Source: Arsenicicoccus dermatophilus
GTDB lineage: Bacteria > Actinomycetota > Actinomycetes > Actinomycetales > Dermatophilaceae
Direction of reading: 5' to 3'
Assembly: GCF_022568795.1 (NCBI RefSeq)
Contig: NZ_JAKZHU010000001.1
Span: forward strand, 744,001 to 808,000
DNA length: 64,000 nt
The translations under genes were made by a program, and so were the position numbers. Every line of letters begins with the position of its first letter. Positions within the stretch are counted from its first letter, which is position 1. Of the stretch, positions 20,384 through 29,051 are shown piece by piece. Under the pieces are notes generated by a model that was not told the origin of the DNA, ran no database searches, and saw only the letters and a list, made by a program, of their open reading frames with translations.

Positions 20384-20429
20384 GCCTGGGCCCTTCCGAC
20401 ACCGGCCTGGTGATCGCCCGGCACCCGGG

Positions 20430-20757
20430 TCAGCCCACCAGCCACCTGGAGGGCATCAGGTCGCCGAGACGAACGACGTCGGTGTCGGTCACCGGCACCT
20501 CGGCCGACAGGTCCTCGGGGCCAGCTGCGAGATGAGCTCACGGCAGCGCCCGCACGGAGCCAGGACGTATGGCGTCGGCCGACCGCCACCAGCTCGCGGA
20601 TCACGCCCTGGCCTGCCGTGAGCATCGCCGCGGCAGCGGCGTGCCCGGCGCAGAGTCCCAGGGAGGACGACGTGTCGACGCACACGCCGACGAAGACATC
20701 GCGGTGGGACGTCTCGATCGCGGCTCCGCTCGTGCCCCCGGCGGCACGAGCGGGCAT
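20430..20757 (-). pseudogene. Cytidine/blasticidin-S deaminase-like, frameshifted
   Basis: Minus-strand fragments join into a small cytidine deaminase. From ATG 20757: RDVFVGVCVDTSSSLGLCAGHAA and GVIRELVAVGRR in one frame; then TPYVLAPCGRCRELISQLAP in a second frame, carrying the PCxxC zinc ligands; then EDLSAEVPVTDTDVVRLGDL in a third, ending at 20430. Two frameshifts are needed, near 20565 and 20520. The catalytic Glu of the (C/H)AE motif is Gly (LCAGHA). Both changes argue for a dead gene. Zinc deaminases of this type act on cytidine or on blasticidin S. Confidence 0.8.
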
Positions 20758-20790
20758 GGCCGTGGACAGGTCTGGCGCGATAATGCGCGT

Positions 20791-21297
20791 ATGTCATGGA
20801 TGTCTCGTCGATGCGCCCGTCACGAACGCTCGCGCGTGCTGCAACGCCTCGGATCATGCTCTCGGTGCCGGCATACCTGGGCGGACCACCCAGGCGCGTG
20901 GCCCGGCCTGCTCGACGGGTGTCACGAGTGTGGCGTCGAGGCGGACCACGACCGACGAGACAGCGGGACGGTGTGCACGACACCGTGTCCCCTGCTCACG
21001 ATGGGCCAGGTGCAGGCCCTGGAGAACCTGTGGGGCAGGGTCCCGGCCGGGGCCGGACCACCGAGCAACGACGAGGAGATGGCTTTCGCCGTCATCGACT
21101 CGTGGTTCGCCGGCGTGCTTTCCTCGCATGAAGCTGGCTCAGAAGCCCTGGACGAGCTGCAGCGGCTGATCCTTGACCCCGACACGCCACTGGCCACAAG
21201 CACCCTTGCCGAGGCGGCGCGCCGCATCTGCACCGGTTCGACAGGCCCTGCCGTGGACAAGGTCGCGGCCAACGCCCACCGGATGCCCCGCCCTTGA
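20791..21297 (+). CDS. Zinc-ribbon hypothetical protein, atypical codon use
   Basis: 168 residues. The N-terminal third has CSRC (23-26) and CHEC (44-47) with nearby His residues, suggesting a zinc ribbon; later CTTPCPLL. The rest is acidic and helical (NDEEMAFAVIDSWFAGVL, EALDELQRLILDPDTPL). No family recognised. Codons such as TCA, TCT, GAA, CAT and CTT are more frequent than in neighbouring genes, pointing to acquired DNA. There is no Shine-Dalgarno; a GATAAT -10 hexamer (20779-20784) lies 6 nt before the ATG, so a leaderless transcript is likely. It is divergent from the deaminase pseudogene. Confidence 0.6.
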   Translation: MSWMSRRCARHERSRVLQRLGSCSRCRHTWADHPGAWPGLLDGCHECGVEADHDRRDSGTVCTTPCPLLTMGQVQALENLWGRVPAGAGPPSNDEEMAFAVIDSWFAGVLSSHEAGSEALDELQRLILDPDTPLATSTLAEAARRICTGSTGPAVDKVAANAHRMPRP

Positions 21298-21386
21298 TTC
21301 CCTGGCGCCGGGCCAGGTCCAGGCCAACTCCCGCGCCCTGGTGAACCGGATCGTGGTCGAGGCCAGCCACGCGGACGCCGCCCTGC

Positions 21387-21436
21387 GCCGGCGCCGATCC
21401 GCCTCGCGGTGGCCGGCGCCGATCCGCCTCGCGGTG
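21387..21436. repeat. Tandem duplication of a 25-bp unit
   Basis: Two perfect adjacent copies, 21387-21411 and 21412-21436 (unit begins GCCGGCGCCGATCCG). It lies in the 149-nt gap between the zinc-ribbon ORF and the GNAT gene, where I see no other feature. Confidence 0.85.
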
Positions 21437-21446
21437 GGCCCGACCG

Positions 21447-21944
21447 TCAGCGCAGGTCGAGGAGCATGGTGTCGGCCTCGCCGCAGCGCCCGACCGCGCG
21501 GAAGCCCAGCTGCTCGTAGAGCTCCGCCGCGCCGTTGCCGTCCTCCACGGACAGGCTGACGCCCTGGGTGCCCTCGGCCCGCAGCCGGTCGACCAGGCGC
21601 AGCAGCAGCTCGCGGCCGACCCCCTGCCGGCGGTGCGGCTCGAAGACGCACATGCTCAGCTCGGGGATGTCGTCCGCGACATACCCATAGCCGGGCTCGG
21701 TGCCCGAGAACCTCCGCGCCCAGGCCACGCCCACCGTCTCGTGGTCGTCCTGGGCGACCACCCCGACGTCGCCGCGCCGCCGCCCGAAGTCGACGAACAG
21801 GTGCGCCAGCTCGGGGATCTCGCGGATCTCCTCGCGGGTGTGGCGCACCCGCAGCCAGCTCGCGCACACCCAGGTGGCGACCTCCAGCAGCTCTTCGTCG
21901 TCGGCCGTGGCGTCCCGCCACTCCAGGGTGTCGAGCAGGCTCAT
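21447..21944 (-). CDS. GNAT family N-acetyltransferase
   Basis: 165 residues. After a short leader the GNAT fold shows the acetyl-CoA pocket as MCVFEPHRRQGVGRELLLRL (Q/RxxGxG/A type) and the C-terminal GAAELYEQLGFRAVGRCGEA. The substrate cannot be told. The ATG at 21944 overlaps the msrA stop in ATGA, so the two are translationally coupled in one minus-strand operon, with this gene second. The long open frame upstream is a shadow of msrA. No terminator is evident downstream, where the tandem duplication lies. Confidence 0.9.
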   Translation of the reverse strand: MSLLDTLEWRDATADDEELLEVATWVCASWLRVRHTREEIREIPELAHLFVDFGRRRGDVGVVAQDDHETVGVAWARRFSGTEPGYGYVADDIPELSMCVFEPHRRQGVGRELLLRLVDRLRAEGTQGVSLSVEDGNGAAELYEQLGFRAVGRCGEADTMLLDLR

Positions 21945-22693
21945 CGCGGGGGTCGGACGTCGGTCCGGACCGGGTCCGTCTGGGCCGGCGGCGCCACGTC
22001 GGTCTGCGCCGGCAGGTCGGCGGCCGACACCAGGCCGACCGGGCAGGAGTAGCCGTTGGGCCCGTGGTTGCAGTAACCACCGGGGTTCTTGTGGAGGTAC
22101 TGCTGGTGGTAGTCCTCGGCGAAGTAGAAGGGGCCCGCCTCGGCGGCCGGTCGCAGCTCGGTGGTGACGTGCCCGTGCCCGCGGGAGGTGAGCAGCCGGT
22201 CGAAGGCCTCGCACGCCGCCCGCGCCTGGGCGCCCTGCAGGTCGGTGGTCCAGTAGATCGCGGAGCGGTACTGCGTGCCGACGTCGTTGCCCTGGCGGTT
22301 GGCGGTCGTCGGGTCGTGGTTCTCCAGGAGCGTCGCGACGAGCCGGTCCGCCCCGACCACGGCGGGGTCGTAGGCCACCAGCACCGTCTCGGTGTGCCCG
22401 GTCCGTCCCGTGCACGTCTCCTCGTAGGTCGGGTGCGGGGTGAACCCGCCCATGTAACCCACCGCCGTGCCGACCACGCCGGGGACCTGCCACAGGATCC
22501 GCTCCAGCCCCCAGAAGCACCCGCCCGCGAGGTGGACGACCTCGGCCGGCTGCCCCGACGGGGTCGTCCAGGGGCCGGTCAGCGGCGCGTCCAGGAGGGC
22601 ATGCCGGGCGGCGAGCCCCGGCATCGGGTCCGGCCGACCCGGCAGGGCCTGGTCGGCGGTCACCATCACGGGCTCGGGGCGTCCGAAGATCAT
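21941..22693 (-). CDS. msrA: Peptide-methionine (S)-S-oxide reductase
   Basis: 250 residues. The catalytic motif is HLAGGCFWGLERI, with the nucleophilic Cys at about 69. Other landmarks are GYMGGFTPHPTYEETCTGRTGH, VGTQYRSAIYW and FYFAEDYHQQYLHKNPGGYC; the last holds a resolving Cys. It reduces methionine-S-sulfoxide in proteins using thioredoxin. There is a ~50-residue N-terminal extension, common in actinobacterial MsrA, and a Pro/Thr-rich tail. The ATG at 22693 gives the N-terminus IFGRPEPVMV. It is divergent from mutL (105 nt apart) and the first gene of an operon with the GNAT gene. Confidence 0.96.
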   Translation of the reverse strand: MIFGRPEPVMVTADQALPGRPDPMPGLAARHALLDAPLTGPWTTPSGQPAEVVHLAGGCFWGLERILWQVPGVVGTAVGYMGGFTPHPTYEETCTGRTGHTETVLVAYDPAVVGADRLVATLLENHDPTTANRQGNDVGTQYRSAIYWTTDLQGAQARAACEAFDRLLTSRGHGHVTTELRPAAEAGPFYFAEDYHQQYLHKNPGGYCNHGPNGYSCPVGLVSAADLPAQTDVAPPAQTDPVRTDVRPPR

Positions 22694-22798
22694 GGCGCCG
22701 AGTGTCCCACGGCTGCTGGGGCGCCGTGGATCTCGGCATACCACCGAGACGTCCGACCCGGGGTCGGCCTGTCGGCAGCGCTGGATAGCCTGTCCGCC

Positions 22799-24154
22799 AT
22801 GTCACAGATCCTCTGCGTGGACGTGGGCTCGACGTTCACCAAGGGGGTGCTCGTCGACACCACGACGGGCGCCCTCGTCGCGCGGGCCGAGACCCCCACC
22901 ACCGTGCAGACCGACGTGCTCGACGGCTATCGCACGCTGCGGCAGCTGATCGCCGCCCAGCCGATCACCACCGACGGCGACCCGCGCGTCGTGGACGAGG
23001 TGCTCGTCAGCTCCAGCGCGGGCGGCGGGTTGCGGCTGGCGGTCGTGGGGTACGAGCGGCGGGTGACCGCGGAGGCCGGGCACCGGGTGGGTCTGAGCGC
23101 CGGCGCCAAGGTGGTCCACGTCGCGGCGGGCGAGCTGTCGGGGCTGGACGTGCGCGAGCTGCGGGCCGCCCGCCCCGACGTGGTGCTGCTGGTCGGCGGG
23201 ACCGACGGCGGCAACGCCGACGTGCTGCTGCACAACGCCACCCGCCTGGCCCGGATGCGCGTGAAGACCCCGATCGTGGTCGCGGGCAACGTCGAGGTGC
23301 GCGACCAGGTGGCCGAGGTGCTCGCCTCCACCGGCAGGCGGTACGTCGTCACGGACAACGTCCTGCCCCGCATCGGCGTGATCGAGCCTGCGGGCGCCCG
23401 CCGCGCGATCCGCGAGGTGTTCCTGGAGCACGTCATCGGGGGCAAGGGCCTGTCCCGGGGCCGGACCTTCGCCCACCTGGTGCGGGCGGCCACCCCCGAC
23501 GCGGTGCTCGCCGGGGTCGAGGTCCTGGCCGCCCGGCACAGCGGGGATGTGCTGGTGGTGGACGTGGGCGGCGCGACGACCGACGTCTACTCCGTGATCG
23601 AGCCGCAGGGCGAGGACGCCACGCTGCGTCGGCACGTGGTGGCGACGATGTGGGCGATGCGGACCGTGGAGGGCGACCTCGGCATGCGGTGGAACGCCCC
23701 CACCGTGGTCGAGGCGGCCGGCGCCGAGGGACTGCCGGTCACCCCCGAGCTCGAGGCGTATGCCGAGCGGGTGGGCGAAGCCACCGGGCACCTGCCCCAG
23801 GACCCGGGCGAGCACGAGCACGACGCCACGCTGGCCCGGCTCGCCGCCGTGATCGCCGTCCGCCGCCACGCGCGCCCCGACCGCCCCACCGGCGACGTCA
23901 GGCTGGTGCTCGGGTCCGGCGGGGTGCTGCGACACGGCGACCTGCTGAGCGGGGGCGTGCGGGCGGGCGGCCGCAGCGTGGCCGCCGACGTGCTGGGCGC
24001 GGTGACCTCGGACTGGGCGGGCGGCTGGCGGGTGCCGGACCGGGCACGGGTGGCCGTGGACCGGGACTACCTGCTGTGCGCCGTCGGGCTGCTCGCCGAG
24101 GTGGATCGCGAGGCGGCGGGCCGGGTGGCCGACCGCCTCCTGTGGCACCCCTGA
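22799..24154 (+). CDS. MutL/GlmL-like ASKHA protein (glutamate mutase accessory family)
   Basis: 451 residues. It has ASKHA ATPase motifs: CVDVGSTFTKGVLVDTTTG at about 5-23, the family segment VVLLVGGTDGGNADVLLHNA, and VVDVGGATTDVYSV at about 254. This is the glutamate mutase L (MutL/GlmL) family, often found beside adenosylcobalamin-dependent mutases or aminomutases and thought to protect or reactivate them. No mutase or cobalamin gene lies nearby, so its client is unknown. The ATG at 22799 begins the family-typical N-terminus; the longer upstream frame crosses msrA. A bidirectional terminator separates it from greA. Confidence 0.88.
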   Translation: MSQILCVDVGSTFTKGVLVDTTTGALVARAETPTTVQTDVLDGYRTLRQLIAAQPITTDGDPRVVDEVLVSSSAGGGLRLAVVGYERRVTAEAGHRVGLSAGAKVVHVAAGELSGLDVRELRAARPDVVLLVGGTDGGNADVLLHNATRLARMRVKTPIVVAGNVEVRDQVAEVLASTGRRYVVTDNVLPRIGVIEPAGARRAIREVFLEHVIGGKGLSRGRTFAHLVRAATPDAVLAGVEVLAARHSGDVLVVDVGGATTDVYSVIEPQGEDATLRRHVVATMWAMRTVEGDLGMRWNAPTVVEAAGAEGLPVTPELEAYAERVGEATGHLPQDPGEHEHDATLARLAAVIAVRRHARPDRPTGDVRLVLGSGGVLRHGDLLSGGVRAGGRSVAADVLGAVTSDWAGGWRVPDRARVAVDRDYLLCAVGLLAEVDREAAGRVADRLLWHP

Positions 24155-24180
24155 GCGACGCGCCGCAGCCTCTCGGCGGA

Positions 24181-24223
24181 CGACGACGGGCCCGCCTGCG
24201 CGCTGCAGACGGGCCCGTCGTCG
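24181..24223. terminator. Bidirectional terminator mutL/greA
   Basis: Perfect 14-bp stem, arms 24181-24194 and 24210-24223, between convergent genes (stops at 24154 and 24235). Confidence 0.85.
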
Positions 24224-24234
24224 GTGCGGTCAGG

Positions 24235-24726
24235 TCACGCCGGGTAGGGCTTGGCCTCCTTGATGGTGACCTCGATGATCTTGCCGTTGGGCGCCTCGTA
24301 GGACGCCTTGTCGCCGCGCTTCTTGCCGTTGATCGCGGCGCCGAGCGGCGACTTCTCGGAGTAGACCTCGAGGTCCTCGTCGCCGGCCATCTCGCGCGAC
24401 CCCAGCAGGAAGGTCAGGTCGTCGCCGAAGAGGTCGACGGTCACGACCATGCCCGGCTCGACGATGCCGTCGTCCTTGGGCGCCTCCCCCACCTTCGCGG
24501 TCTGCAGGAGCTGGGTCAGCTGGCGGATGCGGGCCTCCATCTTGCCCTGCTCCTCCTTGGCCGCGTGGTAGCCGCCGTTCTCCTTGAGGTCGCCCTCGTC
24601 GCGGGCGGCCTCGATGCGCTTGGCGATCTCGGTGCGCCCGGGGCCGGACAGCTGCTCGAGCTCGCCCTTGAGGCGGTCGTAGGCCTCCTGGGTCAGGAAG
24701 CTCTGCGGAGCGGTGGTCTCGGTCAC
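24235..24726 (-). CDS. greA: Transcription elongation factor GreA
   Basis: 163 residues. GreA rescues stalled RNA polymerase by stimulating transcript cleavage. The N-terminal coiled coil (about 14-85) carries the tip motif RIEAARDEGDLKENGGYHAA with its acidic residues, and the C-terminal FKBP-like domain includes SPLGAAINGKKRGD. The start is GTG 24726 behind AGGAG; the frame remains open to 24888 but that part is not conserved-looking. The order mca-DUF4307-greA is a known actinobacterial arrangement. Confidence 0.97.
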   Translation of the reverse strand: MTETTAPQSFLTQEAYDRLKGELEQLSGPGRTEIAKRIEAARDEGDLKENGGYHAAKEEQGKMEARIRQLTQLLQTAKVGEAPKDDGIVEPGMVVTVDLFGDDLTFLLGSREMAGDEDLEVYSEKSPLGAAINGKKRGDKASYEAPNGKIIEVTIKEAKPYPA

Positions 24727-24907
24727 GGTGGTCTCCTGGTCTTCGGGGCCGCGGCGGCGGCCCCGAAAGCTCTCGTTCAACGAAGGAGCCGGGGCGCGCT
24801 CTGCGGCGACCCGGCACATGAAGCCCCGATGGTACCAACTGGACCCGCGCGAAGGTCGGACCCCGAGCCGTTGTGACGCAGCGTCCACCCCTGGCTCCGA
24901 GGAGGGG

Positions 24908-25342
24908 TCAGGCGCGGGTGCACCTCTTGATGGTGCCGGTGACGGCGCGGGAGGTGGTGCGGACGGTCACCTGCTTGCGGGTGACGGCGTGGCCGTCCGG
25001 GGGGAGGGTCGCCTGCAGCGTCCCGACCCGCCCGAAGGACCCGTCGAGGGCCTGGACCTCGCAGGTGACGGTCCACTCGGCAGGGCGGTCGACGTCGAAG
25101 GTCACGGTGACGGTGCGGTCGTCCACGACCTGGTAGCCCAGCACGCGCGGGGTGATCGCGCCGGAGGCGTTCTCGACCCCGATCCACACGAGCAGGGCGG
25201 TGAGCGGCACGAGCAGCAGCGCGGCCACCAGCCACCAGCGGCGGGTGCCGAGCCGGGGCACGGTGGGCTGGGTGAGCTCCTCGTCGTACGCGCTCTCGTC
25301 GGCGACCGGCGGGCGGTCTCCCGTGGTGCCGAGGTCGGACAC
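24908..25342 (-). CDS. DUF4307 family membrane protein
   Basis: 144 residues from GTG 25342, with AAGGAG upstream. Layout: polar N-terminus with YDEELTQPTVPRLGTRRWW, one membrane segment (LVAALLLVPLTALLVWIG, about 38-55), then a beta-rich extracytoplasmic domain with PRVLGYQVVDDRTVTVTFDV, CEVQALDGSFGRVG and a C-terminal IKRCTRA. The two Cys (CEVQ and KRC) may pair. The DUF4307 family typically lies between greA and mca, divergent from mca, as here. Function unknown. Confidence 0.9.
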   Translation of the reverse strand: MSDLGTTGDRPPVADESAYDEELTQPTVPRLGTRRWWLVAALLLVPLTALLVWIGVENASGAITPRVLGYQVVDDRTVTVTFDVDRPAEWTVTCEVQALDGSFGRVGTLQATLPPDGHAVTRKQVTVRTTSRAVTGTIKRCTRA

Positions 25343-25426
25343 GTCGGACTCCTTGCCGTCTGCTGGGGCGTCTGCGGGGGGCACAATGGTGCTCGCCCCC
25401 ACCGTAGTCGCCCGGAAGGACCCCTC

Positions 25427-26431
25427 GTGACCGACACCGCCCGCGGCCCGCTGCGCCTGATGTGCGTGCACGCGCACCCCGACGACGAGTCGAGCAAGGG
25501 TGCCGCAGCCATGGCGCGCTACCGCGCCGAGGGCCACGAGGTGATGGTGGTGACCTGCACGGGCGGCGAGCGCGGCGACGTGCTCAACCCCCACCTCAAG
25601 AACGACGCGCACGTCCTGCGGGACCTGGCCGAGGTGCGGCGCCAGGAGATGGCCCGGGCCCGGGAGATCCTGGACGTCCAGCAGGTGTGGCTGGGCTTCG
25701 TGGACTCCGGTCTGCCCGAGGGGGACCCCTTGCCGCCGCTGCCGCACGGCTGCTTCGCCCTGGAGCCGCTGGAGTGCACGACCGAGGCCCTGGTGCGGGT
25801 GATCCGCGAGTTCCGGCCGCACGTCCTGACGACGTACGACGAGAACGGCGGCTATCCCCACCCGGACCACGTGATGACGCACACCGTCACCATGGCCGCG
25901 TGGGAGGCGGCGGGCGACCCCGACCGCTACCCGCACGCGGGCGAGCCGTGGCAGCCGCTCAAGGTCTACTACAACCAGACCTTCTCCAAGACGCGGGTCC
26001 TGGCGCTGCACGAGGCCATGCTGGCCGAGGGGCTGGAGAGCCCCTACGCCGACTGGCTCCACCGCTACGACGACCGGCCGGTCCGCACCGTGACCACACG
26101 GGTGCGCTGCGACGAGTGGTTCCCGGTGCGCGACGCCGCCCTGCTCGCCCACGCCACCCAGATCGACCCGGACGGCTTCTTCTTCGCCGTGCCGCTGGAG
26201 GTGCAGGCCCGGGTCTGGCCCTACGACGACTACGAGTGCGGCGTGTCGTACGTCCCGATCGTGGAGGGCGAGGACGACCTGTTCGCGGGGCTCGGTACGC
26301 TCGCGGAGGCCGACGCGATGGCCCGCCGCCCCGACCTCGTGCTGGCCTACGACGGGCGACCCGTCGACGACGCACACGCCGCCGGCGCCCGCCCGGACGA
26401 CGCCGACGACGACGAGCAGGAGCGACGATGA
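25427..26431 (+). CDS. mca: Mycothiol S-conjugate amidase
   Basis: 334 residues from GTG 25427. The LmbE/PIG-L metal motif is HAHPDDESSKGA at about 12, with the further metal His in GGYPHPDHVMTH; other family segments are CTGGERGDVLNP and VDSGLPEGDP. Mca cleaves mycothiol-toxin conjugates to a mercapturic acid and GlcN-Ins, part of mycothiol-dependent detoxification in actinobacteria. The length and the long C-terminal half favour Mca over the shorter deacetylase MshB. The last ~20 residues are acidic. It overlaps the next small gene by 4 nt. Confidence 0.95.
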   Translation: MTDTARGPLRLMCVHAHPDDESSKGAAAMARYRAEGHEVMVVTCTGGERGDVLNPHLKNDAHVLRDLAEVRRQEMARAREILDVQQVWLGFVDSGLPEGDPLPPLPHGCFALEPLECTTEALVRVIREFRPHVLTTYDENGGYPHPDHVMTHTVTMAAWEAAGDPDRYPHAGEPWQPLKVYYNQTFSKTRVLALHEAMLAEGLESPYADWLHRYDDRPVRTVTTRVRCDEWFPVRDAALLAHATQIDPDGFFFAVPLEVQARVWPYDDYECGVSYVPIVEGEDDLFAGLGTLAEADAMARRPDLVLAYDGRPVDDAHAAGARPDDADDDEQERR

Positions 26432-26676
26432 ACCCCGGTGGCAGCACCAACGACATCTACAACCAGATCGGGCCGGGCTTCGCGGCCTTCGTGGTGGTCT
26501 TCGCGCTGGCCCTGGCGGTGTGGTTCCTCGGGCGCAGCATGACCAAGCACCTGCGGACCGTGCGCTACGCCGAGGCGCTGGAGCAGCAGCGGGAGCAGGA
26601 GGCCGCGCCGTCGGTGGGGGACCGGCCCGGGGACGGTCCGGCCGGCGCGACCGGCACCTCCGGTCAGAAGGCCTAG
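26428..26676 (+). CDS. Small single-pass membrane protein downstream of mca
   Basis: 82 residues. A short N-terminus is followed by one membrane segment (FAAFVVVFALALAVWFLGRSM, about 18-38), a basic HLRTVRYAEALEQQREQE helix and a Gly/Ala-rich tail. Such proteins often sit between mca and the isoprenyl transferase in this group. It starts in an ATGA overlap with mca. Function unknown. Confidence 0.82.
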   Translation: MNPGGSTNDIYNQIGPGFAAFVVVFALALAVWFLGRSMTKHLRTVRYAEALEQQREQEAAPSVGDRPGDGPAGATGTSGQKA

Positions 26677-26678
26677 TC

Positions 26679-27443
26679 GTGCGCACCAGCGCCAATCCGC
26701 TCTACTCCGCCTACGAGCGCCGGCTGCTCGGGCAGCTGCCCGCCGACCGGCTGCCGCGGCACGTCGGGGTGATGCTCGACGGCAACCGCCGGTGGGCCCG
26801 GGCCAAGGGCGCGGGCACGGCCGAGGGGCACCAGGCCGGCGCCGACCGCATCGAGCACCTGCTCACCTGGTGCGACGAGGTGGGCATCGAGTTCGTCACC
26901 CTGTGGCTGCTGTCCACCGACAACCTCACCCGCCCGGAGGCCGAGCTGGCCCCGCTGCTGGGGATCATCGAGTCGGCGGTGGCGTCGCTGGCCGAGCAGC
27001 AGCGCTGGCGGATCCGGCTGGTGGGGGCCCTGGACCTGCTGCCCCCGGAGACGGCGGTCCGGCTGCGGGCGGCGGAGGCGGCCACGGCCGGCCTCGAGGG
27101 GCTCGTGTGCAACATCGCGGTCGGGTATGGCGGGCGGCGCGAGATCGCGGACGCGGTCAAGGACCTGCTGCGCGCCGAGGCGGCCCGGGGCCGCTCCCTG
27201 GACGAGATCGTCGAGTCCCTGGACGTGGACCAGATCGCCGACCACCTCTACACCAAGGGGCAGCCCGACCCCGACCTGGTGATCCGCACGAGCGGGGAGC
27301 AGCGGATCGGCGGCTTCCTGCTGTGGCAGTCGATCCACAGCGAGTTCTACTTCTGCGAGGCCTACTGGCCGGACTTCCGCCGCGTCGACTTCCTGCGCGC
27401 GCTGCGGTCCTACGCGGACCGGGAGCGGCGCTTCGGGTCGTGA
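26679..27443 (+). CDS. Isoprenyl transferase (cis-prenyltransferase, UppS type)
   Basis: 254 residues from GTG 26679. Cis-prenyltransferase motifs: HVGVMLDGNRRWARAKG with the catalytic Asp, TLWLLSTDNLTRP, CNIAVGYGGRREI, and the C-terminal DLVIRTSGEQRIGGFLLWQ. The enzyme adds isoprene units to make short-chain or polyprenyl diphosphates for cell-wall lipid carriers. Mycobacteria have two such enzymes, a Z-farnesyl and a decaprenyl synthase, and sequence alone does not tell which this is. Only 2 nt separate it from the preceding gene. The 212-nt gap after it (27444-27655) holds no gene. Confidence 0.95.
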   Translation: MRTSANPLYSAYERRLLGQLPADRLPRHVGVMLDGNRRWARAKGAGTAEGHQAGADRIEHLLTWCDEVGIEFVTLWLLSTDNLTRPEAELAPLLGIIESAVASLAEQQRWRIRLVGALDLLPPETAVRLRAAEAATAGLEGLVCNIAVGYGGRREIADAVKDLLRAEAARGRSLDEIVESLDVDQIADHLYTKGQPDPDLVIRTSGEQRIGGFLLWQSIHSEFYFCEAYWPDFRRVDFLRALRSYADRERRFGS

Positions 27444-27655
27444 CGCCACGGAGCCTGGCCCACGAGGACGTTCGGGGCTCGGCATACGGCTGCCGGACGC
27501 GCCCGGGCGCGGGGGAGCGCCGGGTGTCCTCGGGACGTGGTCGGTGAACATCTGCTGAATGCCAGGACATCCCGGTGCCCTGACCGGGCGCACCCGCCTG
27601 CCCAGCCCTAGCGTGAGGGCCATCCGGCGCACGGGCGCCGGGAGAAGGAGGCATC

Positions 27656-28966
27656 GTGGATCAGAGCAGCTCTCAGCAGCGCCGGACCTATGTCGTCGAC
27701 ACGTCCGTGCTGCTGTCCGATCCCAAGGCGATGACGCGGTTCGCGGAGCACGAGGTGGTGCTCCCGGTCGTGGTGGTGACCGAGCTCGAGGCCAAGCGTC
27801 ACCATCCCGAGCTCGGCTACTTCGCCCGCCAGGCGTTGCGGCTCCTGGACGACCTGCGCGTCAAGGAGGGCCGGCTGGACGACGAGGTCCCCGTCGGTGA
27901 CGCCGGCGGCACCCTGCGGGTGGAGCTCAACCACTCCGACCCGCGTGTCCTGCCGGATGGCTTCCGCCTGGGTGACAACGACACCCGCATCCTGTCGGTC
28001 GCCAAGAGCCTCGCCGACGAGGGCCGTGAGGTCACCGTGGTGAGCAAGGACCTGCCGATGCGGGTCAAGGCGGCGGCGGTCGGCCTGGACGCCGAGGAGT
28101 ACCGCCACGAGTGGAAGGTCGACTCCGGTTGGACCGGCACCGCCGAGCTCGCCCTCACCGCCGAGCAGCTTGACGGGCTCTACGAGAGCGGCCGGGTCGA
28201 GGTGCCCGAGGCCAAGGAGCTCCCGGTCCACACCGGGCTGCTGCTGTCCTCTCCGCGCGGCAGCGGACTGGGCCGGGTCGGCGCGGACGGCGCGGTGCGG
28301 CACGTGCGCGGCGACCGCGACGCCTTCGGGCTGCACGGTCGCTCGGCCGAGCAGCGGATCGCGCTGGACCTGCTCCTGGACCCCGACATCGGGATCGTCT
28401 CGCTCGGCGGCAGCGCCGGCACCGGCAAGTCCGCCCTGGCGTTGTGCGCGGGCCTGGAGGCGGTGATGGAGCGGCGCCAGCACCGCAAGGTGATCGTCTT
28501 CCGTCCGCTGTATGCCGTCGGCGGGCAGGAGCTCGGCTACCTGCCCGGCACCGAGAACGACAAGATGGGGCCCTGGGCGCAGGCGGTCTTCGACACCCTC
28601 GGTGCGGTCGTGTCCGCCGAGGTGGTCGAGGAGATCATCGACCGTGGGCTGATCGAGGTGCTTCCGCTCACCCACATCCGCGGGCGGTCCCTGCACGACG
28701 CCTTCGTCATCGTCGACGAGGCCCAGTCGCTGGAGCGCAACGTCCTGCTCACCGTGCTGTCGCGCATCGGGCAGAACTCGCGGGTGGTCCTCACCCACGA
28801 CGTCGCCCAGCGGGACAACCTGCGGGTCGGTCGCCACGACGGCGTGGCCGCGGTCATCGAGACGCTCAAGGGGCACCCGCTCTTCGCCCACGTCACGCTG
28901 ACCCGGTCCGAGCGCAGCCCGATCGCGGCGCTGGTCACGGACCTGCTGGAGGGCTTGGAGATCTGA
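27656..28966 (+). CDS. PIN-PhoH fusion protein (PhoH-like ATPase)
   Basis: 436 residues from GTG 27656 behind AGGAGG. The N-terminal PIN nuclease domain (about 10-150) has [11 protein letters not shown] and [12 protein letters not shown], plus the NDTRIL and [11 protein letters not shown] segments with acidic ligands. The C-terminal PhoH ATPase (about 215-430) has Walker [10 protein letters not shown] and Walker [12 protein letters not shown]. Actinobacterial PhoH2 proteins of this build unwind and cut RNA and are linked to toxin-antitoxin-like regulation. No upstream antitoxin gene is visible here. Confidence 0.94.
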   Translation: MDQSSSQQRRTYVVDTSVLLSDPKAMTRFAEHEVVLPVVVVTELEAKRHHPELGYFARQALRLLDDLRVKEGRLDDEVPVGDAGGTLRVELNHSDPRVLPDGFRLGDNDTRILSVAKSLADEGREVTVVSKDLPMRVKAAAVGLDAEEYRHEWKVDSGWTGTAELALTAEQLDGLYESGRVEVPEAKELPVHTGLLLSSPRGSGLGRVGADGAVRHVRGDRDAFGLHGRSAEQRIALDLLLDPDIGIVSLGGSAGTGKSALALCAGLEAVMERRQHRKVIVFRPLYAVGGQELGYLPGTENDKMGPWAQAVFDTLGAVVSAEVVEEIIDRGLIEVLPLTHIRGRSLHDAFVIVDEAQSLERNVLLTVLSRIGQNSRVVLTHDVAQRDNLRVGRHDGVAAVIETLKGHPLFAHVTLTRSERSPIAALVTDLLEGLEI

Positions 28967-29012
28967 GGGCGGCCGGGACCGGCTGCGGACGGGCGGACCG
29001 TGTGAGGCAGGC

Positions 29013-29031
29013 CTCGGTGAGGTCTACCTAA
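29013..29031. promoter_or_regulatory. Candidate DtxR/IdeR iron box before feoA
   Basis: On the minus strand the 19-mer begins TTAGGTAGACC and matches the DtxR/IdeR consensus at 12 of 19 positions by my count. It overlaps a -35-like GTGAGG (29017-29022), which lies 17 nt before TAGACT (29040-29045). The feoA ATG is 6 nt after that hexamer and lacks a Shine-Dalgarno, suggesting a leaderless message. Confidence 0.5.
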
Positions 29032-29051
29032 CTCGGGGCTAGACTCGTGAC

